Below are positions 8,856 to 18,334 of a stretch of 64,000 nt of DNA, piece by piece (position 1 is the stretch's first letter; every line of letters begins with the position of its first letter). Below the pieces are notes generated by a model. That model searched no databases. It saw only the letters and a list, made by a program, of their open reading frames with translations, and was not told the origin of the DNA. This stretch comes from GAS368 sp965227745 (GTDB lineage Bacteria; Verrucomicrobiota; Verrucomicrobiia; Opitutales; Opitutaceae): the NCBI GenBank assembly GCA_965227745.1, contig OZ245769.1, positions 2,976,001 through 3,040,000 of the forward strand, written 5' to 3'. A program made the position numbers and the translations under genes.

Positions 8856-11738
8856 ATGCGCCGCACGCTGAAATATTTTTGGACCGGCACGCGCTGGTGC
8901 CTCTCCTGCGTCTGGTCTTTCGTCGTGTGGTCGATCTGGCTCGCGCTCGTGCTTCTGCTCGGGGTGCAGGGCTACATCGCCACGCACGACAAGCTCGAGG
9001 TGCCGGGATTTTTGCTGCGCTCGCTGGAGGAAAGGCTCGCCGCTTCAGGCGTGCGCACGAGTTTTGGCGCGACCTCGTTTGACCCCGCCGGCGGGCATCT
9101 GCTGGTCGAGAAAGTGAGCGTGTTTTTGCCGGCCTATCCGGAGCCCGTGGCCACGGCGCGCTCGATCTACGTGCGGCTGAATCCGTGGCTGCTCGCCGCC
9201 GGCCAATTTGACCCGAGCGAGCTCCGCGTATCCGGCGCCAATCTCGCGGTCCCGGCAATGCTCTCGCCGAGCGGACGGGCGGAGGAGATTTTGCGCGAAG
9301 CCGATTTCACGATCGTCCCGCATGACAAGCAACTGGAGCTTCGCCAATTCACCGGGCGTGTCGCGGGTGTCACACTCGTGGCGCACGGCGCGATCCACCT
9401 TGCGCCGCGCGATCCGCGCAAGGAAGCGACGCCGCTGCCCACCGCGGATTTCCTCGCGCGCAATTATCCCGCGCTCAGCCGCCAGCTCATCGCCGTTTCG
9501 CAAAAGCTCGCGCTGCTCGAAAGCCCCTCGCTGGAGGTGGAGCTCACGCCCTCTGAAACGCGTGCGGCCATCGCCCAAGTCACAGTGATGGCGGAAGGGC
9601 TGAAACTCGATTTGCCCCAGCCGGTGCAGTTGACCGGATTGCGCGGCACGACGCGGATCCCGCTCCTTGGCGATGCGCCGGTCACGACGCGCGTGGATGT
9701 CACCGCCGAGACGCTCGCGCTCCCGTACGGCGCGAGCGCGCAGCGCCTCAACGCCCACGTCAATGGCATCCTCCGCCCCGGCAAACTTCAGTACACACCG
9801 AGTGACGTCGAACTCACCATCGATGCCCTTTCCGCCCGCGGCTTTTCGGCCCGCACGGTCAGCGCGCGTCTTGTCCCCGGCCCGTTGCCGCAACTTAGCG
9901 CCGATCTCACCGCGCTCATCATGGACGCCCCGCTGGCGGTTCACGCCGAGACGGACCTCACCGCGCAAGCCGCCACGATCGACTTCAAGGGCGCGCTCTC
10001 CACCCAACTGCTCACGCCGCTGAGCGAGATCATCGGTGTCAACGTCCGCAAATTCTTCGACTACTCGGCCATCGAGCGCGCGAGCGGCACGGTGCGGCTC
10101 GGACCCGGCTGGAAATTCGAGCGCGTGGCCACCCGCCTCCATCTCAGCCGTATCGATGCCTACAGTGTGATCATGGAAGACGGCTACGCCGACCTCGTGA
10201 TCGAGAACGGGCGCATCTACGCCTCCGAGGCCTACGCCCGCATCGGCGAAAACTACGCGCGCGGCACCTACGAGATGGACATCGCCACGCGCGACTATCG
10301 CTTCCTCCTCGATGGCCGGTTGCGCCCGCTCGCCATCGGCGGCTGGTGGCGCTCTGGCTGGTGGGATAATTTTTTCACCCAGTTCCAGTTTCCCGATTCG
10401 CCCCCGCCGGCAAGCGTGGATGTCGGGGGACGCTGGACGGATGGGCGACAATCGCGGGTCTTTGTTTTCACCGACGCCAGCCATCCAATCATCCGCGGCG
10501 CGGCGCTCGACCGCGTGCGCACGCGCATCTTTCTCCGCCCGGGATTTGTCGACGGCTTGGAGATGCACGGCACCCACCCCACCGGCGCGGTCAACGGGGT
10601 CTTTACGTTTATCAACGATCCCAACTCGCCTGACTGGATCTCACTGGACCTGAGCCTCACCTCGACGCTCGATCCCTCCGTGGCGGTGACGATCATCGGC
10701 CCCTCGGCGGTGCCGATCTTCGCGCCGTTCAAATGGGGCGCGCCCCCTGAGCTGAAGATCGCGGGCCGCTTCGATGGTTCGGCTGGCCCCACCGGCGCGC
10801 ATACGACGCTCACGGTCGAGGGCCGCACCACGGGCGAATTTCGCTTTCAGGATTTTCCGCTCGAAAACGTCATTTTTAGCGCCGGCATCCGCGACGACGA
10901 TATCGACCTGACGAAACTCGAAGGCCGCTTCGGTGACGGCGGCTTCTCCGGTCACGCCAAGGTCTTAGGGTCGGCGAGCGCCCGCAAAGTGATCTTCGAT
11001 TTCGCGCTCAAGGATGCCAGCCTCGCGCGCGCCGCCGTCACGTTGCAGGACTATACGGCGCGCCGGAAAGGCGAGGCGCCCACGCCCCCGGGGAAATTTT
11101 TGCAGGAGAAGGCTTTCGTGCGCATCGATGTGAGCGCCGCCGCGGAGGGCCGCTACGACGATCCGCTCAGTTTTCACGGCGACGGCAAGGCGCTCATCCA
11201 AGGCCCGGGCTTGGGCGAGGTGCATCTGCTCGGCCTGCTCTCGCAGCTTTTCACGTTTACCTCGCTGCGCTTCAACGTCGCCACGTCAAGATTCAAGATC
11301 GACGGCGCCAAGCTGAGCTTTCCCGATCTCTCGCTGCGCGGTGCCAACTCGGTGATCGATGCCCACGGCGACTTCGACCTCGATCACCGCACGCTGGAAT
11401 TCAAGGCGCGCGTCTTACCGTTTCAGGAGAGCACGGGCATCATCAAATCGCTCGCGGGCGTCGTCCTTTCGCCGTTTACGACGATCTTTGAGGTGAAGTT
11501 GACCGGGACGCTGGACAAACCTGAGTGGACTTTGGCCGTGAATCCAGCCAACCTCCTCCGGTCGATCACCCCCGGCGATAGCAAGGCCCCCACCCCGGCT
11601 GCGCCCACCCCATCTCCTTCTACCCCAAACGCTACCACGCTCAACGCGGTAACGCCCGATCCTTCTTCTACCCCCGTCATCACCGTTCCTTCGCTCACCC
11701 CGCCGCCCATTCCGCCGGCGGCGGCCCCCAAGCCATAG
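8856..11738 (+). CDS. Large AsmA-like / YhdP-like membrane-anchored protein
   Basis: A 960-aa protein with one N-terminal transmembrane helix (about 15-40) and a very long periplasmic part made of repeating beta strands. The pattern resembles AsmA-like C-terminal domains of the TamB/YhdP group, which bridge the periplasm and move or organise lipids. The stretch near residues 770-850 (GDGKALIQGPGLGEVHLLG) is the most AsmA_2-like part. The last 55 residues are a Pro/Thr/Ser-rich, probably disordered tail. It starts 9 bases after the DUF4340 gene, so it is likely cotranscribed. Family assignment is by fold pattern and is moderate in certainty. Confidence 0.7.
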   Translation: MRRTLKYFWTGTRWCLSCVWSFVVWSIWLALVLLLGVQGYIATHDKLEVPGFLLRSLEERLAASGVRTSFGATSFDPAGGHLLVEKVSVFLPAYPEPVATARSIYVRLNPWLLAAGQFDPSELRVSGANLAVPAMLSPSGRAEEILREADFTIVPHDKQLELRQFTGRVAGVTLVAHGAIHLAPRDPRKEATPLPTADFLARNYPALSRQLIAVSQKLALLESPSLEVELTPSETRAAIAQVTVMAEGLKLDLPQPVQLTGLRGTTRIPLLGDAPVTTRVDVTAETLALPYGASAQRLNAHVNGILRPGKLQYTPSDVELTIDALSARGFSARTVSARLVPGPLPQLSADLTALIMDAPLAVHAETDLTAQAATIDFKGALSTQLLTPLSEIIGVNVRKFFDYSAIERASGTVRLGPGWKFERVATRLHLSRIDAYSVIMEDGYADLVIENGRIYASEAYARIGENYARGTYEMDIATRDYRFLLDGRLRPLAIGGWWRSGWWDNFFTQFQFPDSPPPASVDVGGRWTDGRQSRVFVFTDASHPIIRGAALDRVRTRIFLRPGFVDGLEMHGTHPTGAVNGVFTFINDPNSPDWISLDLSLTSTLDPSVAVTIIGPSAVPIFAPFKWGAPPELKIAGRFDGSAGPTGAHTTLTVEGRTTGEFRFQDFPLENVIFSAGIRDDDIDLTKLEGRFGDGGFSGHAKVLGSASARKVIFDFALKDASLARAAVTLQDYTARRKGEAPTPPGKFLQEKAFVRIDVSAAAEGRYDDPLSFHGDGKALIQGPGLGEVHLLGLLSQLFTFTSLRFNVATSRFKIDGAKLSFPDLSLRGANSVIDAHGDFDLDHRTLEFKARVLPFQESTGIIKSLAGVVLSPFTTIFEVKLTGTLDKPEWTLAVNPANLLRSITPGDSKAPTPAAPTPSPSTPNATTLNAVTPDPSSTPVITVPSLTPPPIPPAAAPKP

Positions 11739-11815
11739 CGCGACAACTCCTCGTGGAGGAGTGAAAACGCATTGCCGAGGAGGCAGGGTGACGTTCTCAT
11801 AGGGACAATTCCTCA

Positions 11816-14800
11816 ATGGACCCGCTCACGACATTGCCACGCCGCACGTGGCTCGAACGCGCCTTTATCGCCCTCTCGGGCGGGCTCGTCGCGGTGGGCG
11901 GGCTGACGCTGATCGGCTGGTGGCTGCATATCGACGAAATCCTCCAGCCGCGCCAGACGACCAATTGGGCGGCGATGAAAGCGAATGCGTCACTCGCGTT
12001 TCTCGTGCTCGGCTGCAGCCTCCTCGCCATCGCGTGGGAGCGGCGCAAGCTCGCCATCCTCGCCGTGGTACCGGTCGCGATCGGCGCGCTGACACTGTTC
12101 GAAACGGTTACGGGTCGCTCGCTTCATATCGACGAACTGCTCGTCGCAGATCACCTCCTCATCCAGGCGGATCAGCCGGGCCGCATGTCGGGCATGGATG
12201 CAGGATGCATTGTCCTGGCCGGCCTTGCGATCCTATGGCGTATCACGGATCGCGGCTCGCGGGCACGGCTCGTGGTGGAAGCCGTGACCGGCTCGGTGCT
12301 CGCGGCAGCGGGCTTCTCGACGCTCCTCGGATGGTTTACCGATCTGCCGACCGTTTATAATTGGGGCACGTCGATCCCGACCCCACCGGTTTCAGCGGTG
12401 TGTTTGCTGCTGCTGGGCCTGGCGCTTATCTTACTTGCGTGGCGCGAGAGCCTGAAGAGTGAAAGCGGCCCGCCCTCGTGGGCCCCGATGCCGGCCGTAA
12501 TCGGCTGTCTGACGCTCACGATCATTCTTTGGGTCGGCCTACGCGACCGTGAGAAGCTCTTTCTCAATCAGCGCACGCAGTCGACGTGGGCGAGCCTCGC
12601 GATTCAAATCAAGAGTACCTTCGACTCGCAGTCGAACAGCCTCGAGCGCTACGCGCGCGATCTGGGCGGCCAGAACGATATCACCGTCGACAATTGGTCG
12701 ACCGATGCCGCGCTGCGGCTGCCAAATTATGCGGAGTCGGGCTGCGTCAGCCTGGCCTTTCTCGACCCACTCGGTCGCGCGCAATATATCTATCCCGTGG
12801 CGGGAAATGAAGGCGCGCGGGGTTTCGTGCACCCGAGTGTGGAGGCCCGCGCGGAAGCGCTGCGAGCCGCGCGCGAGGGCGTGACCCCGGTGATCTCGGC
12901 TACGATCCCGCAAATCCATGTCCCCTCGCCCGATGCCTCGAAAGTCACGGCGGGTGCCGTCGAGCGCGGTGTGGTGATCTACGTCCCGGTGCTGCACGGC
13001 AAGCAACTGGTCGGCTTCATCGCCGCCGAGTATGTTTACAAGCGGCTGTTTGAAGCGACGATCGTCGCGGCGGCGCAGAAGATTGACGTCGATTATAACG
13101 TGCACATCGCCATCGGCGGCGAGACGGTGTTCGCCCGCAATGTGCAGGAGTCGCCGCAAAAGGAAGACCTCACGGTCCACCGCACGATCACCATCGCCGA
13201 GCGACGCATCGCGCTGAGCCTCACGCCGTCCGACCGCGCGGTCGCCGAGGGCCGGCGCTACCTCCCGGAACTCGCACTGCTGGCGGGCTTCGGCATCACG
13301 ATCCTGCTCGGCATCACATTCCACCTCGCACGCAGCGCCCGCGCCGGACAACGCGCCGCGGAACTTTCGAACAAGAAACTGTTTGCCGAAAACGAAGAGC
13401 GCCGCCGCATCGAAGCGCGCTTGAAAGTGTCGGACGAGCGCCTGCGCCTCGCGCTCGATTCCACGCAGATCGGTATCTTCGAATGGAGCGTGGCCGCCGG
13501 TCACGTTTACTACTCGCCGGGCCTCTGGGCCATACTCGGCTACGAGCACGGGCGCATGCCCTCGACGGTGGAAGCATGGCAATCGCTCATCCACCCCGAC
13601 GATCTCCCGCTTTATCGCCGCCGCACGGAATCCCAGCTCAACGGCATCGCGACCTTTATCGAGCCCGAGTACCGCGTACGTGCGCGCAGTGGAGACTGGC
13701 GTTGGGTTTACACGCGTTCGAAATCCGTTGCAACCGGCCCCGATGGCCGCCCGACGCGCATCATCGGCACGGTGCAGGATATCACCGCCCGCCGCGAAGC
13801 CGAACTCGCCCTCCGCGAATCGCAGGCCGAAGCCCGCAAGCTCTCCCTCGTCGCTTCGAAGACCGACAACCCCGTGCTCATCGGTTCACCCGATGGCCGC
13901 ATCGAGTGGGCCAACGAGGCGTTTTGCCGCGTGATGGAATACTCGCTCGAGGAAGTGATCGGCAAAAATCCGGCGCATTTCATGGTCGGCCCCGACACGA
14001 GCGTCCGCACGATCGCCAAGATCCGCTCGGCCATGTCGCGCGGCCAGGGCATCAGCACCGACGTCGTCAACTACTCGAAGTCCGGCCGCAAGTATCACCT
14101 CCACCTCGAAATCCAGCCGGTGCGCGGCGCCGGGGGTGAAGTGGAAAACTTCATCGCGGTCGAGACGGATATCACCGCGCGCGTCGAAACCGAGACGCAG
14201 CTCCGCCGCGCCAAGCTCGACGCCGACGACGCCTCGCGCGCCAAGAGCGAATTCCTCGCCTCGATGTCGCATGAAATCCGCACGCCGATGAACGGCGTGA
14301 TCGGCATGACGAGCCTCCTGATGGAGACGACGCTGAGCGCCGAGCAGCGCGACTTCGTCAATACGATCCGCACCTCCGGCGAGGCGCTGCTCACGATCAT
14401 CAACGACATCCTCGACTTCTCCAAGATCGAGTCGGGCAAGATGGAGCTGGAGCGCACGCCCTTCGAGCTCGCCCTGTGCCTGGAGGAAGCGCTCGATCTT
14501 TTCGCGCTGCAGGCTTCGTCGAAGAAACTCGAGCTCACGTACCACATCGCGGCGGACGTGCCGGCGTGGATCGTGGGCGATGTCACGCGTCTTCGCCAAG
14601 TCGTCGTCAATCTCGTCAACAACGCGGTGAAGTTTACGCCCGGTGGCAGCATCTCGCTCGAAGTGCGCCGCCCCAAGCGCGAGCCGACGCCGCTCGGCTT
14701 CGCGCCCGGGCTGCCCGAGGATGCGAGCCGCGTGATTCTGGAATTTACGATTCGCGATACCGGCATCGGCATCCCGCAGGATCGCCTCGACCGGCTCTTC

Positions 14801-15826
14801 AAGGCCTTCTCGCAAGTCGATTCCTCCACGACGCGCAAGTATGGCGGCACCGGCCTCGGCCTCGCGATCTGCCAACGCCTCTCGCAGCTCATGGGCGGCG
14901 ATATCCGCGTCGAGAGCGTCGCGGGTGAGGGCTCAGCGTTTATCTTTACGATCCAAACGGAGCCGGCGCCGGTGTTTGCCGATCTCGGCCTGCCCCCGCT
15001 GCCGGCGGGGTTGCGCACGGGCACGGTGCTTTGCATCGAGGATCACCCCGTCACTCAAGCACGCCTGCGCACGCTCTTCGAAAAATGGGGCGCGACCTGC
15101 GCGATCGTGCCGGATGCGGCGTCGGCCCTCGCGGCGGTGACCACGATGCAATCCCCGCCCTCCCTCCTCATCGTCGACGAGCCGGGCCTCGACTCGCCGT
15201 CGTCGCTGCCATCACTCGTCTCGATCAAGTGCCCGCGCCTCGTCATGTATCCGTTTGGCCAGACCGCGCCGGCCATCGCGAGCGCATATCCCATCGCGAG
15301 CACATCGAAGCCGCTGCGCACCTCTTCGCTCGTGCATGCGCTCGGCTCGCTGTTCAACCCGGGCATGGTCACGGCCGTCTCCGGCACGCGCGTCGCCGAG
15401 CGCCCCATCGGAGAAGAATTTCCGCTCGAGGTCCTGCTGGCCGAGGACAACGCGGTCAACCAGAAGGTCGCTCTGCGCTTTCTCGAGCGTCTCGGCTATC
15501 GCGCCGACGCGGTGGCCAACGGCATCGAAGTGCTCAGCACGCTGGAAAATCGCCGCTACGATCTCGTGCTCATGGATCTCCAGATGCCCGAGATGGATGG
15601 TCTTGAGGCGAGCCGCCAGATCCGCGCGCGTTTCCCCGCCGACCGCCAACCCAAGATCATCGCGCTCACGGCGAACGCCATGCAGGGTGACCGTGAGCTC
15701 TGTCTCGCCGCCGGCATGGACGACTACATTTCCAAGCCGGTGAAAATGCACGAGATCTCCGCAGCGATCCGCCGCCAGTTTGGCCCGGCGGCCCCGAAAC
15801 CGAATACGCCGCAGGTGATCGGCTAA
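11816..15826 (+). CDS. Hybrid sensor histidine kinase with two receiver domains
   Basis: A 1336-aa inner-membrane kinase. Residues 15-240 hold about seven hydrophobic helices (an MASE-like integral sensor). A periplasmic, CHASE-like region follows (about 255-480), then another membrane helix near 485-505. Two PAS domains come next (about 542-660 and 675-790), then HisKA with phospho-acceptor H819 in SHEIRTP, HATPase_c (N box NLVNNAVKF, G boxes DTGIGIP and GGTGLGLAI), a degenerate receiver (about 1070-1180) and a canonical receiver (1205-1325) with D1254 in LMDLQMPEMDG. No Hpt domain is present, so any phosphorelay needs a partner elsewhere. The gene stands 77 bases after the AsmA-like gene. 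Confidence 0.93.
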   Translation: MDPLTTLPRRTWLERAFIALSGGLVAVGGLTLIGWWLHIDEILQPRQTTNWAAMKANASLAFLVLGCSLLAIAWERRKLAILAVVPVAIGALTLFETVTGRSLHIDELLVADHLLIQADQPGRMSGMDAGCIVLAGLAILWRITDRGSRARLVVEAVTGSVLAAAGFSTLLGWFTDLPTVYNWGTSIPTPPVSAVCLLLLGLALILLAWRESLKSESGPPSWAPMPAVIGCLTLTIILWVGLRDREKLFLNQRTQSTWASLAIQIKSTFDSQSNSLERYARDLGGQNDITVDNWSTDAALRLPNYAESGCVSLAFLDPLGRAQYIYPVAGNEGARGFVHPSVEARAEALRAAREGVTPVISATIPQIHVPSPDASKVTAGAVERGVVIYVPVLHGKQLVGFIAAEYVYKRLFEATIVAAAQKIDVDYNVHIAIGGETVFARNVQESPQKEDLTVHRTITIAERRIALSLTPSDRAVAEGRRYLPELALLAGFGITILLGITFHLARSARAGQRAAELSNKKLFAENEERRRIEARLKVSDERLRLALDSTQIGIFEWSVAAGHVYYSPGLWAILGYEHGRMPSTVEAWQSLIHPDDLPLYRRRTESQLNGIATFIEPEYRVRARSGDWRWVYTRSKSVATGPDGRPTRIIGTVQDITARREAELALRESQAEARKLSLVASKTDNPVLIGSPDGRIEWANEAFCRVMEYSLEEVIGKNPAHFMVGPDTSVRTIAKIRSAMSRGQGISTDVVNYSKSGRKYHLHLEIQPVRGAGGEVENFIAVETDITARVETETQLRRAKLDADDASRAKSEFLASMSHEIRTPMNGVIGMTSLLMETTLSAEQRDFVNTIRTSGEALLTIINDILDFSKIESGKMELERTPFELALCLEEALDLFALQASSKKLELTYHIAADVPAWIVGDVTRLRQVVVNLVNNAVKFTPGGSISLEVRRPKREPTPLGFAPGLPEDASRVILEFTIRDTGIGIPQDRLDRLFKAFSQVDSSTTRKYGGTGLGLAICQRLSQLMGGDIRVESVAGEGSAFIFTIQTEPAPVFADLGLPPLPAGLRTGTVLCIEDHPVTQARLRTLFEKWGATCAIVPDAASALAAVTTMQSPPSLLIVDEPGLDSPSSLPSLVSIKCPRLVMYPFGQTAPAIASAYPIASTSKPLRTSSLVHALGSLFNPGMVTAVSGTRVAERPIGEEFPLEVLLAEDNAVNQKVALRFLERLGYRADAVANGIEVLSTLENRRYDLVLMDLQMPEMDGLEASRQIRARFPADRQPKIIALTANAMQGDRELCLAAGMDDYISKPVKMHEISAAIRRQFGPAAPKPNTPQVIG

Positions 15827-16146
15827 GTAATCCGCGGATATCGGGAACGAGACGCGGGCGCGCATCACGGGAGAGAATAGGGCGCCCATGTGAGTGCGTT
15901 CAACCTCCTTGGGAACCGGACCGTGGGGTGAGAGCCCACTCGATGCCTGACGCTACTCGCACCGAAATCTTCGCCGTTCGTCACACGTCGCTTTACCTTT
16001 GGCGCGCAAATCTTTAACAGATGCTTGGTCGCGTGGTCCCGGGATGATGAATTCGCGGGGCACGAGACCGGCATTTCGGTCTTGTCGGCCCGGCCTCTCT
16101 TTTTTACTCACCACTTTTTTCGCGCCCTACCTACCTCCCGTTACGC
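15827..16146 (+). other. Intergenic region with one weak hairpin
   Basis: About 320 bases without a credible gene. A short stem (16062-16070 with 16077-16085) is followed 13 bases later by a T run at 16100-16105. It could be a weak terminator after the kinase gene or a leader structure before the next one. I compared the stretch GGGAACCGG..GGGGTGAGAGCCC (15911-15938) with TPP, cobalamin and SAM riboswitch cores and none fits. Confidence 0.3.
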
Positions 16147-16779
16147 ATGCTGCTCATCGATTGGACAAAATTCGCCCCTGCCCTGCTGTTACTCTTGGTA
16201 CCGATTGGTTTGTTTCACGGACCCAAGGTCAGGTTTCGCTCGATCTCGCGCGAATGGACCGATCACTGGCACCAGATTCTCGCGCTGGGCCTGCACTGGA
16301 TCGATTTTGGCCGCGCGATCATCGGCGCGTGGTGGTTGAACGAGGCACTGACGCTTCAAGGTGGCGCGACCGGAGTGGCGCGCTACTACGTGCTGATCGC
16401 CCAAGCCGTCGTGCTCTTGGTCGCGGTTGCCCTGCAAGCGTGCGTCTGCCGTGAAGAGGATTCGGCGAATGCCCCATTCCTGTTTGTGAGCGGGATTGTG
16501 ATTGGGTTCTATCCGCCGATCATCGCGGGCTTCCCCCTGATTCTGGCGGCGACGGTAATTCTCGGGCTGCGGACGCCGACCGCTTACTTTCCGGTCCTGG
16601 CCATTTTCCTCACCGGCATCGGCTTCGCCTTTGACCGGAGAATTCTCACCAAGCTTTTGATTGGGGCCTGCGCCATCGCGCTGCCGTGGCTCTTCTCGCT
16701 GTTGTTCAATCGCGATCTCGTGGTCTCGTATCGCGCCAAGCGAGCGAGCAAAAAAGACTCTTCAAAAGAGCTCGTCTGA
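16147..16779 (+). CDS. Multi-pass membrane protein of unknown function
   Basis: A 210-aa protein with five to six hydrophobic helices (about 8-24, 45-65, 80-100, 112-135, 137-160 and 163-188) and a basic cytoplasmic tail (YRAKRASKKDSSK). It contains the segment WTDHWHQILALGLHWIDFGR, rich in His and Trp. I do not recognise the family. It is the only gene between the hybrid kinase and the convergent sulfatase-like gene. The ATG at 16147 precedes the first helix and is preferred over upstream in-frame codons. Confidence 0.65.
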   Translation: MLLIDWTKFAPALLLLLVPIGLFHGPKVRFRSISREWTDHWHQILALGLHWIDFGRAIIGAWWLNEALTLQGGATGVARYYVLIAQAVVLLVAVALQACVCREEDSANAPFLFVSGIVIGFYPPIIAGFPLILAATVILGLRTPTAYFPVLAIFLTGIGFAFDRRILTKLLIGACAIALPWLFSLLFNRDLVVSYRAKRASKKDSSKELV

Positions 16780-16792
16780 CGGAAGGCGACTC

Positions 16793-18094
16793 TCAGCCCG
16801 GAGGCAGTTGCGCGCGCAGCGCCTCGATCTCACCTTGCCTCGCCGGATCGCCGGCGAGGTTTTTCATTTCCAGCGGGTCGCGCTCCAAATCGAAGTAGAG
16901 CCAAACCGAGCCGCGCTCATCGAGAATGAGCTTACGATCGCGCGCGCGCAGGCCGCGCCAGATGCGATCGCATTGATGCGGCAAGGCGACGACGGACGGC
17001 ATCGAGATGACGCTGAACTCCGGCCGCGCCGCCGCACGAGGTGCGGTGGCAACGGGTGCGTCCGACGTGGATGATTCAGGCGTTTCACCTTTGGCCCAGC
17101 GCCGGGTAAGGGCGGGCAAATCGAGCAGGGAGATAGGCGTGTCGTCTCGCCGAATCGCCCCCGGCTCCGCGCCACGAATCAACAGAGGCACGCGGACCGA
17201 TTCCTCCTGCGGCCAGCCTTTGCGAAAGTGTCCGTGCGCCCCGTGCATGTCGCCGTGGACGGAAGTGAACACGACGACGGTGGTGGCATGGTCGACGGCG
17301 GCGAGCAGACGGCCGATGGCACGGTCCGTCGCCTCGATGTGCGCGTAGTAGCCCGCGAGTTCGCGACGCGCACGCGCCTCCGCCTCGCCGCCACGCGGGA
17401 CGTTGGCGGGCAAGATGATCGTCGCCGGATCGCGGGGGGCGATACCGGCCGCAGGATCGCCGTAGGGTGGGTGCGGCGCTTCGAGACTGACGACGGCGAA
17501 AAGGGGTGCGGTGTCGCGCTCGGGGGCGCGCGGGCTTTTCGCCTTCGCCTGATACCGGAGGCGGAGCCAGCCGGCGGCGTAGTCGCAGAGATGGTCGCTT
17601 TGGTAACCGGATTGGCGCTGCGGCACCTCGGGCTGCGGGCCGGAACCGTGCAACCACGGATCGTTGAGCAAGAAGCCGCCCTCGAAGCCGTACCACTCGG
17701 CAAAGCCCCCGCGCGCGTCCGGCGGCACGATCACCTTGGCGGCGGCTTCACCGACCAGCGGCAGACTCGGATCGCGCCGGCCGACGCCCCACTTGCCGAA
17801 GAAGGCGGTGTGGTAGCCGTGCTCGTGCAGCTCGTGCGCGATGGTGCGAGTGTCGAGCGGCAGCGCATCGAAATAATCGCGCAAGCCATTTTGCGGCGAT
17901 GGCACCCCGGTGAGAAGCGCGGCGCGCGCGAAAGGCCCGAAAGGGTGAGGTGTGACCGCCTGCGTATAATTTACGCTTTGCGCCGCGAGGGCATTGAGGT
18001 GCGGCGTGCGGGCATTGGGGTCGCCCGCGTAGCCCGTGGCTTGCGCCCGCCACTGCGTGGTGACGATCCAGAGGATATGGGGAGGCGGGGGCAT
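16793..18094 (-). CDS. Sulfatase-fold protein lacking the catalytic residues
   Basis: A 433-aa protein with the full alkaline-phosphatase/sulfatase layout but no signal peptide. Homology is clear from RAALLTG (57-63), FFGKWGVG (98-105), PHPPYGDP (207-214), FTSVHGDMHG (276-285) and K292/G293 in the KG..EES motif. The functional positions are changed: the formylglycine Cys/Ser aligns with G53 (FGPFAR instead of C.PSR), the N-terminal metal Asp with T13, the His of GKW-H with G103, and the metal Asp of TSDHG with V279. K101, H208 and K292 remain. It is probably not a classical sulfatase. It could be a binding protein or an enzyme of changed chemistry. It is convergent with the membrane-protein gene at 16147. 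Confidence 0.82.
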   Translation of the reverse strand: MPPPPHILWIVTTQWRAQATGYAGDPNARTPHLNALAAQSVNYTQAVTPHPFGPFARAALLTGVPSPQNGLRDYFDALPLDTRTIAHELHEHGYHTAFFGKWGVGRRDPSLPLVGEAAAKVIVPPDARGGFAEWYGFEGGFLLNDPWLHGSGPQPEVPQRQSGYQSDHLCDYAAGWLRLRYQAKAKSPRAPERDTAPLFAVVSLEAPHPPYGDPAAGIAPRDPATIILPANVPRGGEAEARARRELAGYYAHIEATDRAIGRLLAAVDHATTVVVFTSVHGDMHGAHGHFRKGWPQEESVRVPLLIRGAEPGAIRRDDTPISLLDLPALTRRWAKGETPESSTSDAPVATAPRAAARPEFSVISMPSVVALPHQCDRIWRGLRARDRKLILDERGSVWLYFDLERDPLEMKNLAGDPARQGEIEALRAQLPPG

Positions 18095-18136
18095 TTTTTA
18101 CTTTAAGGACGCGAGTGTAGAAGACGGCGCGAAACC

Positions 18137-18186
18137 TCCAAGGACCAACCGCCAAGCTCCAGTGAAGTTCTAAAGGGAGCCAAAGC
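18137..18186. repeat. Dispersed repeat copy (family 'CAAGCTCCAGTGAA')
   Basis: Contains CCAAGGACCAACCGCCAAGC then TCCAGTGAAG and GGGAGCCAAA. It matches the copies at 1843-1890 and 53956-54005 over about 45 bases. It lies in the promoter-side gap between two divergently oriented genes. Confidence 0.65.
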
Positions 18187-18334
18187 TTGGGCAGTGGCAA
18201 AAAGCGTGGGAGGAATTTCTCGCCCGGCGCGGATGCGGTCGAGCGTGAGCCTAAACGAATGGTTCACGCCCAGCGACTACTTACCGTTTGCCACTCCCGG
18301 GCCAGCCGCTTGGATGCCGATCCCCCTCCCCCGC

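Noticed and set aside
15900..15960. Possible riboswitch (GGGAACCGG..GGGGTGAGAGCCC)
   Set aside because: Does not contain the conserved cores of TPP, cobalamin, SAM or c-di-GMP riboswitches, and the downstream gene is not a matching type.
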